Below, one piece after another: positions 26,037-35,525 of a stretch of DNA of 64,000 nt. The stretch spans positions 124,001-188,000 of the forward strand of contig NZ_FZQR01000005.1 of NCBI RefSeq assembly GCF_900199455.1, given 5' to 3'. The stretch comes from Mesorhizobium carmichaelinearum (lineage in GTDB: Bacteria > Pseudomonadota > Alphaproteobacteria > Rhizobiales > Rhizobiaceae). A program made the translations under genes and the position numbers. Every line of letters starts with the position of its first letter. The stretch's first letter is position 1. The notes beneath the pieces were generated by a model. The model did not search any database, was not told the origin of the DNA, and saw only the letters and a program-made list of their open reading frames with translations.

Positions 26037-27794
26037 TCAGTCCAGATTGCATTGACGGGCGAGGCGCCGAATGAGTGCCTCATCCGAGCGGCCAAGTCGC
26101 AAAGAACGAAAGAAATGTTCGCCGCCATTGCCCGGCGACCGAGCCGAGACATATCGGGCCAAGGAGTTTGCCTCGTCGGATTTTCCCGCGCTTGCCAGGC
26201 ATATGGCACCCAATCGCTGAATGTGGGCATGAGCGTTCGGCTGCCGCGCGGCCCGGACCCCCCACGCCGCGGCTTCCTTTGTTCGGCCCAACCGCAGGAG
26301 CGCCGCGGCGCGGGCGACATGCATGGCGCAAAGAAACGGGTCGAAGGGCGACAGCTCCCTGGCACGATCAATGGCGTCGATGCCATCTTGCGGATCACCG
26401 CTAAAAGACTGGATAAAGTCCATTGAATAATGCCCAAAAGCGAAATTCGGGCTAAGTCGGACCGACGTGTCGAGGGCCGCAACCGCTTCATCGGGGGCGC
26501 CTTTGATCCACAATGCCCGACCTAGCGCCGCTTGGGCGGCAGGGTCAAAAGCGTCCGTCGCTACGCCTCGCGCGGCAGTGTCGAAGGCAAGGCCCGCCTC
26601 CTCGTCTTCCGAGCCGGGCGTCAGCATGAAGGCACTCATCCAGTGGGTGAAGGAAAGGCTGGCATACGGTTGAGAGAAGCTTGGATCGAGTCGGATGGAG
26701 AGATCAAACAGACGCTGTGCGGCGATGTTATCTGCCTGGGTGAAACGGTGCATATGCCAAAGGCCGCGATGATAGGCCTCCCAGGCATCGAGCTCGCCGG
26801 CATGCTTTCGAATTGCCAGATGTCGCTCGTTCAGGTCGACATGGGCCGCGATGGCTTGGGTGCATTCCGCTGCGATCGCCTCGCCGGCCGAGACCGCATC
26901 CGTGGCTGGAAATCTCCACCCCTCCGACCAAAGCACGCGCCCTTCGGCCGCCGTGATCAACTCGACGTCCAGCCGAAGGTCGGACGCTGTCGCCGATATA
27001 CTGCCCGAGCAGACATAATCGACCTTGAGAAGCCTTCCAGAATCGCGTGCCTCCACCCCTTGGCTGCGCAGGACGCTGGTGGAGTTCGCCGCAATGACAA
27101 AAAGGCCGCGCGAACGCGAAAGGGCTCGAACCACGTCCCGCGTCACGCCGTCCGCCGTTACCGAAAGCTCCACATCGGCGGAGAAGGGCAGGATCGCTAT
27201 CGCGGCTCGCGTACGGCCCGAGCTGCGCGTCGGGCTTGGCTGCGGCGGGGGATTGGCGGTCCGCTCCATGCCTGTCAATGGATCGGCATAGAGATCATCG
27301 AGCGGATCGGCCGACAGGCTTTCCGTCACGAGCGCGTGCAGCAGTCGTCGGCCGTCCGCCGTTTCGTTCGGCATCGCGTCATCCACCGGCCAAGCAGCGA
27401 TACCCAGCCCCCAACCCGCGACATCGCCGCCGCCTTGCGCGCTTCCCGATTTCGATGCGAGCGTCGAAGCTGAATCGTTGCCCTCGATCGCTTCGCCCGA
27501 AAGCAGGTAGCCGCGCCGCGAAACGGTGCGCAGGAGCACATGATTTGCATCCTCGAGCGCGCGTCGGATGTCGGAGATGCATTGGGTGAGGGAATCGTCG
27601 GTCACGGTGACATTCGGCCAGACGGCGTCCATCAGCTCAGCCTTCGGCACGACGCGGCCGGCGTTGCGGATCAGGTAACTCAGCAGATCGAACGATTTCG
27701 GCCGTAGGGCGATTTCCCCCGAACCATTGCGCAGCAGGCAGGCGCCGGTGTCGAGGCTGAAGCCGGCGAAGCGGTAGATCGGCCCGGCCGTCAT
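26037..27794 (-). CDS. CadC-type winged-helix regulator with TPR domain
   Basis: A 585-residue one-component regulator. Residues 1-103 form an OmpR/CadC-type winged helix (FSLDTGACLLRNGSG, LRPKSFDLLSYLIRNAGRVV, VTVTDDSLTQCISDIRRAL, RRGYLL). A linker follows to about 200. Then comes an alpha/beta domain like those of adenylate-cyclase-associated TPR regulators (AAIAILPFSADVE, VDYVCSGSISATASDLRLDVELI). Several tetratricopeptide-like helical pairs run from about 345 to 585. No transmembrane helix is evident, so it is probably cytoplasmic. It is divergent from the LysE gene with a 341-bp gap, making that exporter a candidate target. Confidence 0.85.
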   Translation of the reverse strand: MTAGPIYRFAGFSLDTGACLLRNGSGEIALRPKSFDLLSYLIRNAGRVVPKAELMDAVWPNVTVTDDSLTQCISDIRRALEDANHVLLRTVSRRGYLLSGEAIEGNDSASTLASKSGSAQGGGDVAGWGLGIAAWPVDDAMPNETADGRRLLHALVTESLSADPLDDLYADPLTGMERTANPPPQPSPTRSSGRTRAAIAILPFSADVELSVTADGVTRDVVRALSRSRGLFVIAANSTSVLRSQGVEARDSGRLLKVDYVCSGSISATASDLRLDVELITAAEGRVLWSEGWRFPATDAVSAGEAIAAECTQAIAAHVDLNERHLAIRKHAGELDAWEAYHRGLWHMHRFTQADNIAAQRLFDLSIRLDPSFSQPYASLSFTHWMSAFMLTPGSEDEEAGLAFDTAARGVATDAFDPAAQAALGRALWIKGAPDEAVAALDTSVRLSPNFAFGHYSMDFIQSFSGDPQDGIDAIDRARELSPFDPFLCAMHVARAAALLRLGRTKEAAAWGVRAARQPNAHAHIQRLGAICLASAGKSDEANSLARYVSARSPGNGGEHFFRSLRLGRSDEALIRRLARQCNLD

Positions 27795-28135
27795 CCCAAT
27801 TGCCCCTCGCTTTTTCAGGACTTCTTCAGCGGTCTTTCAGGCTTATCTCCGGACTTACTCCTCGGACAGTGTAATGTCGCACTCAACGACGAAAGTGGCA
27901 AGTAACGCGTGGTGGAACGGACGACGGACATGTCTCGCGCGCTCACGCCGATGCTCGACCGGGGCCGACGAGTGTCCGGGCACAGGATCGCTCAAATCAG
28001 ATCGCCTTGCCGCGTTTGAGTCAGAGGCTCTGGGTCGCGCCCGGCGCCACGACGATGCTCGGCACCATCCTTTTTGTCGCCCACCGGGATGGGCAAGTTG
28101 GCCAAAACGGCCGTCGTACCTCTGGAGGAAACACC
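27795..28135. other. 341-bp divergent intergenic region
   Basis: The region between the CadC-like regulator and lysE-like gene should contain both promoters. Open frames here run into the LysE frame without a plausible start of their own. I see no strong inverted repeat, tRNA or insertion sequence. GGAGG at 28122-28128 is the LysE ribosome binding site. Confidence 0.5.
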
Positions 28136-28801
28136 ATGAGCATTGTCGCCGCGGGAGGATTCCAGACCGGGCTCGCGCTCGGCATGGCCTCAATGGCCTC
28201 GGTCGGGCCGAACAATTTGATGATGATCAGGGAAGGCCTGTTGCGCGGACGGGTGATGTTCGTCGCCAGCCTTGTCTGGGGAACCTATGTCGCCCTGATC
28301 GCCGCCTCTTATTTGCTCGGCGGATCGATCGCCAGTGTCGACCCGGCGTTCAGGGCGGTCCTTTCCTGGATCGGTCTGGTGGCCCTCGCATGGTTTGCGC
28401 TGCAATCCTTTCGTGCCGCATCGGTCGCCGGCCGTATTGAGGATCGCTCCGGTAGGGCCGAGACCGGCCGCTCGTGCCTCGCCCGCGTCATGGGCGTGGT
28501 GTGGATGAATCCGCTGACCTATGTCGAATTGCTGCTCGTGCCGGCCGCGCTCGGCCAGTCCTTCGCGGCGGGTGGCGCACGGCTCGAATTCGTCATGGCG
28601 CTTATCCTGATGGCGGCGCTGTGTTGCTACGGCTATTCGCTCGGCGGCGGCATGATGGCCTCGCTTCTGCGCAGCCGCGCCAGTCTGCGCCTCTTCGATC
28701 TGATTTCCGGCCTGATCCTCTCCGCCGTCGCGCTGACATGGCGGCCGGGCTCGTTGCCCAATGAGCGTCGAGGTTCCTTCGGCGGCTGCATAAGCCCGTA
28801 A
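28136..28801 (+). CDS. LysE/RhtB-family amino-acid exporter
   Basis: A 221-residue inner-membrane exporter with about six hydrophobic segments. The N-terminal ASMASVGPNNLMMIREGLLRG is the conserved family signature, and MGVVWMNPLTYVELL matches the second conserved loop. The ATG at 28136 has TGGAGGAA about 6 nt upstream; the longer frame from 28007 has no support. The family exports basic or neutral amino acids and similar small molecules. The C-terminal 20 residues (RPGSLPNERRGSFGGCISP) are atypically hydrophilic, so the very end may have been altered. The substrate is unknown. Confidence 0.88.
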   Translation: MSIVAAGGFQTGLALGMASMASVGPNNLMMIREGLLRGRVMFVASLVWGTYVALIAASYLLGGSIASVDPAFRAVLSWIGLVALAWFALQSFRAASVAGRIEDRSGRAETGRSCLARVMGVVWMNPLTYVELLLVPAALGQSFAAGGARLEFVMALILMAALCCYGYSLGGGMMASLLRSRASLRLFDLISGLILSAVALTWRPGSLPNERRGSFGGCISP

Positions 28802-28848
28802 GCCTGCCTCCGCCGAACCTTCGCAGCTACCTTCAAAGGAGATCCGAT

Positions 28849-29148
28849 ATGAAGCGGTTCACCGAGTTCAGAGGCACCATCAGCCGCATCGACTATGACG
28901 TCGAGCGCTGTACCTTTGACGGCGTCCCCGAACTCCATCCATTCCTCGCCGGGGCGCCAATGGATGGCGACACGGATGGTGGCGCCGGGGCGGCCAACAT
29001 AGCCGCGCAAGCCGGACCAGCCGACACGGCCGATGCCGGCCTGCGGTGCAGCGCGTTGTCTCCTTTTCAAGCAGACGTCACCGCCCGAAGCGGCACGCTC
29101 TTTCACCAACTCCGCCCAGGCCAGCTGCATCGCCGAGACAGGTGTTGA
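28849..29148 (+). CDS. Uncertain small ORF with strong ribosome binding site
   Basis: AAAGGAGAT sits 4 nt before an ATG, a much better initiation signal than expected by chance, and the first 35 residues (KRFTEFRGTISRIDYDVERC) look like normal protein. From about residue 45 onward composition becomes Gly/Ala/Asp-rich and then Arg/His-rich, as in a frame that has slipped. It may be the 5' end of a gene broken by an indel or deletion. I do not recognise it. Confidence 0.3.
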   Translation: MKRFTEFRGTISRIDYDVERCTFDGVPELHPFLAGAPMDGDTDGGAGAANIAAQAGPADTADAGLRCSALSPFQADVTARSGTLFHQLRPGQLHRRDRC

Positions 29149-29190
29149 AGAAACCCAAGTCGGATTGCCGCCATTTGGATCCAAGAGCTG

Positions 29191-30045
29191 GTGGACAAAA
29201 TGAACAACGCCTCACCTTCCGAACAGATCACATCGACCGGGCACAAGCTCAGCGCCGGCGCGCATCTCGACGTCCACTATCTGGCGCTAAAGGACGAGTA
29301 TGACGCCACTCTTCGCGCCGCCGGCATTCGACCGGGCTGGTCAGTGCTTGACGCGGGTGCGGGGAATGGGGTCTTCCTGCCTTTGATGGCGGAATTACTG
29401 GGCGCAGAGGGACATATCGAGGCGCTCGATTTGGCGCAGGAAAATGTCGAGGCAATCGAAGGTTTGATTGCAAGCCAGCAGCTTGCCTGTCCGATAGGTA
29501 CGCGAACCGGTGACATCACCGCGCTGCCATATGAGACGGGCACGTTCGATGCCGTTTGGAGCGCGAACGCCACCCAATATCTGAGTGATGAAGATCTCAC
29601 CCAAGCGATCAAAGAGTTCTGCCGCGTCGTAAAACCGGGTGGGCTTGTTGCCGTGAAGGAGGTCGATATCTCGGTTTGGCAGTATCAGCCACAGGATCCC
29701 AAACTGACGTGGCGCCTGCTCGATGCACTATCGGATGATGTACAGATATCCGGCGCCATGAGGGGAACTCGCTTGTCAGCCTGGTTTCGAACGGCGGGCC
29801 TCAAGAACGTCACTGCCCTCACAACGCTGGCAGAGCGGCGTCAGCCACTCAGGCCCGTGGAGCGCGAATACATCCGCAACAATCTCGAATTCTTATCCGG
29901 GCTCGCTCGAACGTGCGACTTGCCAGAAGCGGATCATCACCAATGGAAGGCGATCGGCGAAGAGCCGGAGCGCCTGATTTCCAACCTCGACTTCTGCTAT
30001 CGCGAAATGTGGGTTCTCAGTCTGGGTATCGTGTCGAAGTGCTAA
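29191..30045 (+). CDS. Class I SAM-dependent methyltransferase
   Basis: A 284-residue methyltransferase of the Methyltransf_11/UbiE-like type. Motif I is VLDAGAGNGVFLPL, the acidic ribose contact is IEALDLAQEN, and motif IV-VI runs through FDAVWSANATQYLSDEDL and VVKPGGLVAVKEVD. Two starts are possible: GTG at 29191 and ATG at 29200, the latter without a better leader; I kept the longer. It follows the uncertain ORF at 28849 and precedes an AraC gene on the other strand. The substrate is unknown; a small molecule is usual for this group. Confidence 0.85.
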   Translation: MDKMNNASPSEQITSTGHKLSAGAHLDVHYLALKDEYDATLRAAGIRPGWSVLDAGAGNGVFLPLMAELLGAEGHIEALDLAQENVEAIEGLIASQQLACPIGTRTGDITALPYETGTFDAVWSANATQYLSDEDLTQAIKEFCRVVKPGGLVAVKEVDISVWQYQPQDPKLTWRLLDALSDDVQISGAMRGTRLSAWFRTAGLKNVTALTTLAERRQPLRPVEREYIRNNLEFLSGLARTCDLPEADHHQWKAIGEEPERLISNLDFCYREMWVLSLGIVSKC

Positions 30046-30202
30046 GGCAATCTTCGTCGCTCACCACTAGTGGCAAGGTCGATTCGGTGAGCAGGCGAAG
30101 TTGACCCCAGCGGCCGTGATATGACGCAAAAGCAGCGATCCAGCATTGGTCTGCAAAGGACGACCTCGGCTCAAGCTCCGTCATTCAGAGTCGCATTCGC
30201 CC

Positions 30203-31156
30203 CTAATGCACCACCGCCCTTAATCGCTCGCGCAGTTCCCGCGGCGCCACATCATAGCGGCTCTTGAAGGCGCGGGAGAAATGCGCGCTGGAATTGAAGC
30301 CGCAGGCGAAGGCGATTTCGGAGATCGAGGCCGCGGCCCGGGCGGGGGACAATAATTCCTCCTTGCTGCGCTCCAGGCGGCGATCCCAGACGAAGCGTTC
30401 GAGCGTCGCGCCTTCGCCTTCGAAGGCGCGGTGCAAATAGCGGCGCGAGCAGCCCATGTGGCGGGCTATGTCCTCGGCCGAGAGGCTGCTGCGCGCCAGG
30501 TTGGCGTCGATATAGGCGACGATGCGCTCACGCAGCGCCTCAAGCGGCGAGCGGCGGAATTCCGGCGCCATCGGCTTCGCCTGGATCAGGCCGTTGACGA
30601 GCTGGATCAGGCTGTCGCCGACGCGCCGGCTGCCGGCCTCGTCGAGCCTGTGCGCCTCGCCGATCGCCATCTGCATCAGGCCGGAGACGATGTGGGTCAG
30701 GCTGTCTTCCTTGCCGGGCAGCGGCAAGGGTGCCGAGAGGCGGGCGAGCGTGTCGTCGCCGAAGGTCGAGCGCGGCACCTGCAGGATCAACTGGTCGACG
30801 TCGCTGAGGTTCTGCAGCGAATAGCTGCGCACGGGGTCATAGATGATCGCCGATTGCGGGCCGAGATCGACGGCGACCTGCTGCTGCTCGAAGCGGCTGC
30901 GGCCTCTGATCTGCATCAGGATCTTGATCGCGTCGGGATCGAAGCTGCGCCAGAACAGCCGGTCGTTGACCACCAGATGCGAATTGGCCTTGATCTCGGA
31001 GAGCCGGCAAGCGCCGAGATTGACCGACACCAGCTGCGGGATCGACGGCACCGTGCCGCGCGGGAAGCGCTGGGTGATCGGGCCGAACAGCAGGCGCGAT
31101 GTCGACAGGAAAGCCTCGCCATCGGCGACGCTCACATGGTGGGCGGCAGCGTGCAT
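30203..31156 (-). CDS. AraC-family transcriptional regulator
   Basis: A 317-residue regulator. The C-terminal 95 residues hold two helix-turn-helix units (LSAEDIARHMGCSRRYLHRAF and ISEIAFACGFNSSAHFSRAFKSRY), the AraC signature. Residues 1-200 form an AraC-binding-like ligand domain (LLFGPITQRFPRGTVPSIPQL). The ATG at 31154-31156 is preceded by GGAGGAGG at about 6 nt; an in-frame ATG upstream is inside that site. It is just downstream of, and in the same direction as, the ABC ATPase gene and may control the transporter and monooxygenase cluster, which is inference. Confidence 0.9.
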   Translation of the reverse strand: MHAAAHHVSVADGEAFLSTSRLLFGPITQRFPRGTVPSIPQLVSVNLGACRLSEIKANSHLVVNDRLFWRSFDPDAIKILMQIRGRSRFEQQQVAVDLGPQSAIIYDPVRSYSLQNLSDVDQLILQVPRSTFGDDTLARLSAPLPLPGKEDSLTHIVSGLMQMAIGEAHRLDEAGSRRVGDSLIQLVNGLIQAKPMAPEFRRSPLEALRERIVAYIDANLARSSLSAEDIARHMGCSRRYLHRAFEGEGATLERFVWDRRLERSKEELLSPARAAASISEIAFACGFNSSAHFSRAFKSRYDVAPRELRERLRAVVH

Positions 31157-31253
31157 GTGTTCCTCCTCCAAACAAGCCTTCCCGTCTTGGCGCGGGATTG
31201 TGGCGCGGGCTTATGCCCCGATGCAACGATCAAGAACTTAACATGATAATTAT

Positions 31254-31272
31254 CTCTGCCGCAACGGCAGAG
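31254..31272. terminator. Hairpin between AraC and ABC ATPase genes
   Basis: CTCTGCCG (31254-31261), a CAA loop and CGGCAGAG (31265-31272) form a perfect 8-bp stem. It lies downstream of the ABC ATPase stop on the minus strand and upstream of the AraC start. No clean U-tract follows (an ATAATTAT stretch does on the minus strand), so termination is only possible, not established. Confidence 0.35.
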
Positions 31273-31335
31273 AAGTATCCGACCGGACAGGGCAGGGCGG
31301 ATAGGCTGGAATGTCGTGCTGGCGGATAGGCTCGA

Positions 31336-33147
31336 TCAGCCGGCACTTTTCCAGCAGGCGATGAAATGGCCTGCTTCGACTTCGCGAGCGGCTGGTTCGG
31401 CGGCATGGCAACCGGCATCGGCCAAGAGACAGCGGCCGGCGAAGGCGCAGCCGCCAGGGCCGGCTTCGATGGCGGCTTGCGCTTCGGCCATGGTCGTCGC
31501 CTGCCCATCATTGGAAGACGCCTCCAGCAGCATCTGCGTGTAGGGATGGTTGGGGCCGGCAAAGATCTGGTCGGAGGAACCGGTCTCGACCAGCCGGCCG
31601 CGATAGAGCACGCCGATGCGGTCGGCCATGTAGCGCACCACCCTGAGATCATGGCTGATGAAGAGGTAGGCGGTGTCCTCTTTCTTCTGCAAATCGTTGA
31701 GCAGGTTGAGCACGGTTGCCTGCACCGAGACGTCGAGCGCCGAAGTCGGCTCGTCCAGCACGACCAGCCGCGGCAGGCCGGCGAAGGCCCGCGCAATCGC
31801 CGTGCGCTGGCGCTGGCCGCCTGAGAGCGTGCCAGGCTTTTGTTCCGCCGTGCTGCGAGCGAGGCGGACCGAGGCAAGGAGGTCGCCGACGCGCTGCGGT
31901 ACGGCGCGGCGCGGCAGGCCGGCCAGCCGGCGCAGCGGGCGGCCAAGGATGCGGCTGATGCGCTGGCGCGGGTTGAGCGTGCGGTCGGGCGACTGGAACA
32001 CCATCTGCACGTCACGCCGCTCGCTCGCCTGGCGCCGCTCGACCAGCGGCGCCACGGTCTTGCCGAACAGTTCGACAGTACCCGCCGTCGGCGGCTGCAG
32101 GCCGGTGACGATGCGGGCCAATGTCGACTTGCCGGAACCGGACTCGCCGATCAGCCCAAAGGTCTCGCCGCTGGCGATGTCGAGATCGATGCCGTGCAGC
32201 ACAGGCTGGCCACCGAAGGATTGTTTGATGCCCCGGCACGAGACGGCGATTTCGCGCTGCGACGCGGGCAGGGCATTGTCCTGTCGTTCTTCGGCTGGTG
32301 CATCCGAAGCGAGGTCGATGGGGCTGGCATCCTCGGCCAACCTGCCGTCGCGCTTGGTGCGGTTGAGCGTCGGAATGGCGGCGACCAGCGCCTTTGTGTA
32401 GGCGTGACGCGGATTGTCGAAGACCTCGCCTGCGGCACCGGTTTCGACAATCGAGCCCGCCTGCATCACCGAGACCCGGTCGCAGGAGCGGCGGATCAGA
32501 TTGATGTCGTGGCTGATCAAAAGGATCGAGGTACGGTGCTCGCGGCGCAGATCGTCGAGGATGGCGATGATCTCGGACTGGACGCTGGCGTCGAGCGCCG
32601 TGGTCGGCTCGTCCATCACCAGCAGCGACGGGTCGAGGGCAATCGCAATGGCGATGTTGGCGCGCTGCTGCATGCCGCCCGACAGCTCGTGCGGATAAAG
32701 CCGCAGCACCCGCTCGGGGTTGGCGACGCGGACGCGGCCGAGCAGCTGGGCCGCGCGGCTAAGCGCATCGTCATGATGCATCGGGCGATGGCGCAGGATG
32801 GTCTCGGTGATCTGGCCGCCAATGGTCATGCTCGGGTTCAGCGCCGAGCCCGGATGCTGGTAGACGGCGGCGATGCGGTCGCCGCGCAGCCGGCGCAGCT
32901 CGTTGGTCGAGAGGTCGCGGATCTCGCGATTTTCGAAGGCCAGTTGCGCGGCTTCCACGCGGGCGTGTTTGGGCAGATAGCGCAGCACCGCCAGCGCCAC
33001 CGAGCTCTTGCCCGACCCGGACTCGCCGACCAGCCCGAGCGCTTGGCCCTGGCCGATCTCAAGCGATATGTCATCGACCGCGCGGTGGATGCGCCTGGCT
33101 CCGGCATAGGAAACGGAGAGGTGCTCGACATTTAAAACCGAAGACAT
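31336..33147 (-). CDS. Fused peptide-type ABC transporter ATPase (DppD-DppF)
   Basis: A 603-residue protein with two complete ATPase domains, the DppD-like and DppF-like halves in one chain. Walker A is GESGSGKSS in the first half and GESGSGKST in the second; signatures are LSGGMQQRANIAI and LSGGQRQRTAIAR; Walker B is LLVMDEPTTALD and LVVLDEPTSALD. The oligopeptide C-terminal extension with Cys (CAFAGRCLLADAGCHAAEP) is present only at the end. The ATG at 33145-33147 was chosen because MSSVLNVEHLSVSYAG is the typical start. It is divergent from the monooxygenase, binding-protein and permease genes that complete the system. Confidence 0.93.
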   Translation of the reverse strand: MSSVLNVEHLSVSYAGARRIHRAVDDISLEIGQGQALGLVGESGSGKSSVALAVLRYLPKHARVEAAQLAFENREIRDLSTNELRRLRGDRIAAVYQHPGSALNPSMTIGGQITETILRHRPMHHDDALSRAAQLLGRVRVANPERVLRLYPHELSGGMQQRANIAIAIALDPSLLVMDEPTTALDASVQSEIIAILDDLRREHRTSILLISHDINLIRRSCDRVSVMQAGSIVETGAAGEVFDNPRHAYTKALVAAIPTLNRTKRDGRLAEDASPIDLASDAPAEERQDNALPASQREIAVSCRGIKQSFGGQPVLHGIDLDIASGETFGLIGESGSGKSTLARIVTGLQPPTAGTVELFGKTVAPLVERRQASERRDVQMVFQSPDRTLNPRQRISRILGRPLRRLAGLPRRAVPQRVGDLLASVRLARSTAEQKPGTLSGGQRQRTAIARAFAGLPRLVVLDEPTSALDVSVQATVLNLLNDLQKKEDTAYLFISHDLRVVRYMADRIGVLYRGRLVETGSSDQIFAGPNHPYTQMLLEASSNDGQATTMAEAQAAIEAGPGGCAFAGRCLLADAGCHAAEPAAREVEAGHFIACWKSAG

Positions 33148-33341
33148 GGAGGACCGGAAACCACTTTCTGCGCGCGCCGCGATCAGGGGCAATCGCTTCC
33201 GCTTTCATAGGGAACAATCTCTATAAAATTACTCGAATTAAGCTCGAGCGCAATCTAACTTTCGCTGACTGGAAGATTTTCGGGGCACGGCCACAGGCTG
33301 CCGCGCCGGCGATTTTCCGCATCCGCAGGGAAGGAATCGAG

Positions 33342-34694
33342 ATGTCGCACATGATCCTCAGCGCGTTCTTCTTCAACCCGCAGGGCGACCATCGCATGGC
33401 ATGGCGCCACCCCCGTGCGCCGGGCCGTGAAGTGCTCGATTTCGACTATTATCGCGAGCTGGTGCAGGCGGCCGAACGGGCCAGGATCGACACCATCTTC
33501 GTCGCCGACCACGTGTCGATCTGGGATTCGGTCAAAAGTGGCGTCGCGCACTACGCCAATGCCCGGCTCGAGCCGCTGACGCTCTTATCGGCGCTGGCCG
33601 GCGTGACCAAACATATCGGCCTGATCACCACGGCGTCGAGCTCCTACAGCGAGCCCTACAATGTCGCGCGCCTGTTTGCCTCGCTCGACCATATAAGCAA
33701 GGGCAGGGCGTCATGGAACGTCGTCACTTCGGCGATGGACGAGGAAGCGCGCAATTTCGGCCGCGACGGCAATATCGAACACGCCTTCCGCTATGAGCGG
33801 GCCGGCGAATTCCTCGATATCGTCAAGGCGCTGTGGGACAGCTGGGAAGACGAGTCGCTCCTCATCGACAAGGAGACGGGCTACTTCGCCGACCCCGACA
33901 AGGTCCATCCGATCGACCACAAGGGCAAGCATTTCAAGGTGCGCGGGCCGCTCAACGTGTTGCGGCCGCCGCAGGGCCATCCGTTGATCGTCCAGGCCGG
34001 CTCGTCCGAGGACGGCAAGAATTTCGCCACCGCCCATGCCGATGCGCATTTCGCCATCTACAGCACCAGGGAAGACGGCATCAAATACCGCCAGGACATC
34101 AATGAGCGGCTGGCCCGCCATGGCAGGCGGCCGGAGAGCTTCAAGATCCTGCCCGGCATCCTGCCAATCGTCGCCGCTTCGGAGGCTGAAGGTCGCGACA
34201 AGCAGGAGTATCTGCAGAGCCTGCTTCCCGACCAGGTCGGCATCGACCTGTTGTCGAGCTGGAGCGGCATCGACCTCTCGGCCTATCCGCCTGATGGCCC
34301 GCTGCCGCCGCTACCGGACGAGAGCACCTTCAATGGCGGACGCACCTCCCTCAACCGCGTCAAGCAATGGTCGAAGCAGAACCTCAGCCTGCGCGACATC
34401 GCCCGCAAGCTCGCCAACAGCGGCTCGGTGCCGACGGTCGCCGGCACGCCGAAGCAGATCGCCGACCAGCTCGAAGACTGGTTCGTCGCGGGTGCGGCCG
34501 ACGGCTTCAACCTGATGTTCCCGCTGCTGCCCGAGGACTGGGTGAATTTCGCCGAGCAGGTGGTGCCGGAATTGCAGCGGCGCGGCCTGGTGCCAACCGA
34601 GTATGCGCCGGGCACGTTGCGCGACCGCTTCGGCCTCGCCCGTCCCGCCAACCGCTTCGCCGAGCAGCGCGCCAATGCGCGCGCCGTGTCCTGA
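33342..34694 (+). CDS. LLM-class flavin-dependent monooxygenase (NtaA/SnaA/DmoA type)
   Basis: A 450-residue FMNH2-dependent monooxygenase of the bacterial luciferase-like superfamily. N-terminal MILSAFFFNPQGDHRMAWRHP, FVADHVSIWDS, TASSSYSEPYNVARLFASLDHIS, WNVVTS and PLIVQAGSSEDGKNFA are hallmarks of the NtaA/DszA/DmoA branch, whose members cleave C-S or C-N bonds. AAGGAATC lies about 4-5 nt before the ATG. It opens a probable operon with the DUF427 protein, binding protein and permeases. A flavin reductase is not encoded nearby and must be supplied elsewhere. Substrate unknown, probably an organosulfur or organonitrogen compound. Confidence 0.92.
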   Translation: MSHMILSAFFFNPQGDHRMAWRHPRAPGREVLDFDYYRELVQAAERARIDTIFVADHVSIWDSVKSGVAHYANARLEPLTLLSALAGVTKHIGLITTASSSYSEPYNVARLFASLDHISKGRASWNVVTSAMDEEARNFGRDGNIEHAFRYERAGEFLDIVKALWDSWEDESLLIDKETGYFADPDKVHPIDHKGKHFKVRGPLNVLRPPQGHPLIVQAGSSEDGKNFATAHADAHFAIYSTREDGIKYRQDINERLARHGRRPESFKILPGILPIVAASEAEGRDKQEYLQSLLPDQVGIDLLSSWSGIDLSAYPPDGPLPPLPDESTFNGGRTSLNRVKQWSKQNLSLRDIARKLANSGSVPTVAGTPKQIADQLEDWFVAGAADGFNLMFPLLPEDWVNFAEQVVPELQRRGLVPTEYAPGTLRDRFGLARPANRFAEQRANARAVS

Positions 34695-34706
34695 GGGGAA
34701 ACAGCC

Positions 34707-35480
34707 ATGACCGCCGCGCCAAACCTTCAGCCCCGCGAAGCCACCGCTCCGCGTCTCGTCAATGTCCTGCACAGCCCTAAGCGCATCCGCGTCAAATTCG
34801 GCGGCCGCACCATCGCCGACAGCCGCAATGTGCTGGTGCTGCGCTCCAACCATTTCCTGCCGATCTATTTCTTCCCGCCGTCCTCGGTCGACCCATCGGT
34901 GCTGAAACCGTCGCTGCATCGCGAGCCGCATGCGGTTGGCGGCGAAACCGCCTACTGGGACATCGATAGCGGCGACAGGCGCGCCGCCAATGCGGCGTGG
35001 TCGTTCACAGCACCGCCGGATGAAAATTTGGCGCCGCTCGCCGGCCGCATTGCCTTCACCTGGAAGGCGGTGGACCAATGGTTTGAGGAGGAAGAGGAGG
35101 TCTTCGTCCACGCCCGCGATCCCTATGCGCGCATCGACGTGCTGCACAGCTCCAGCCATGTCCAGGTCTGGTTCGACGGCGAGATCATCGCCGACAGCCA
35201 CCGCCCGGTGCTGCTGTTCGAGACCCATCTGCCGACGCGTTTCTACCTGCCTCCGGAAGATGTCCGACTGGAGCGGCTGACGGTGTCCAATTCGACGACG
35301 CGATGTCCCTACAAGGGCATCGCCTCCTACTGGTCGGGTCTGCTGAAGGACGGTTCGATCCGTCCCGACATTGCCTGGAGCTACCGCGACCCGATCGACG
35401 AAATGCCGAAAATCAAAGGACTGATCGCCTTCTATCCGCAAGCGGTCGACCGCATCCATCTCGACGGCCAGCCGGCCTGA
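34707..35480 (+). CDS. Double DUF427-domain protein
   Basis: A 257-residue soluble protein made of two similar halves. The first, around residues 25-120 (RIRVKFGGRTIADSRNVLVLRSNHFLPIYFFP), and the second, around 148-250 (HVQVWFDGEIIADSHRPVLLFETHLPTRFYLP), repeat the same pattern and match DUF427. The second half keeps the YKGIASYWSG segment typical of the family. Function of DUF427 is not established. It is 12 bp after the monooxygenase stop and 45 bp before the binding-protein gene, with GAGGGG upstream, so it is co-transcribed and presumably acts on the same compound. Confidence 0.88.
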   Translation: MTAAPNLQPREATAPRLVNVLHSPKRIRVKFGGRTIADSRNVLVLRSNHFLPIYFFPPSSVDPSVLKPSLHREPHAVGGETAYWDIDSGDRRAANAAWSFTAPPDENLAPLAGRIAFTWKAVDQWFEEEEEVFVHARDPYARIDVLHSSSHVQVWFDGEIIADSHRPVLLFETHLPTRFYLPPEDVRLERLTVSNSTTRCPYKGIASYWSGLLKDGSIRPDIAWSYRDPIDEMPKIKGLIAFYPQAVDRIHLDGQPA

Positions 35481-35525
35481 CGGCGGCCTTTTTCTCCCCA
35501 TCCTCCAGTTCATGAGAGACTGACA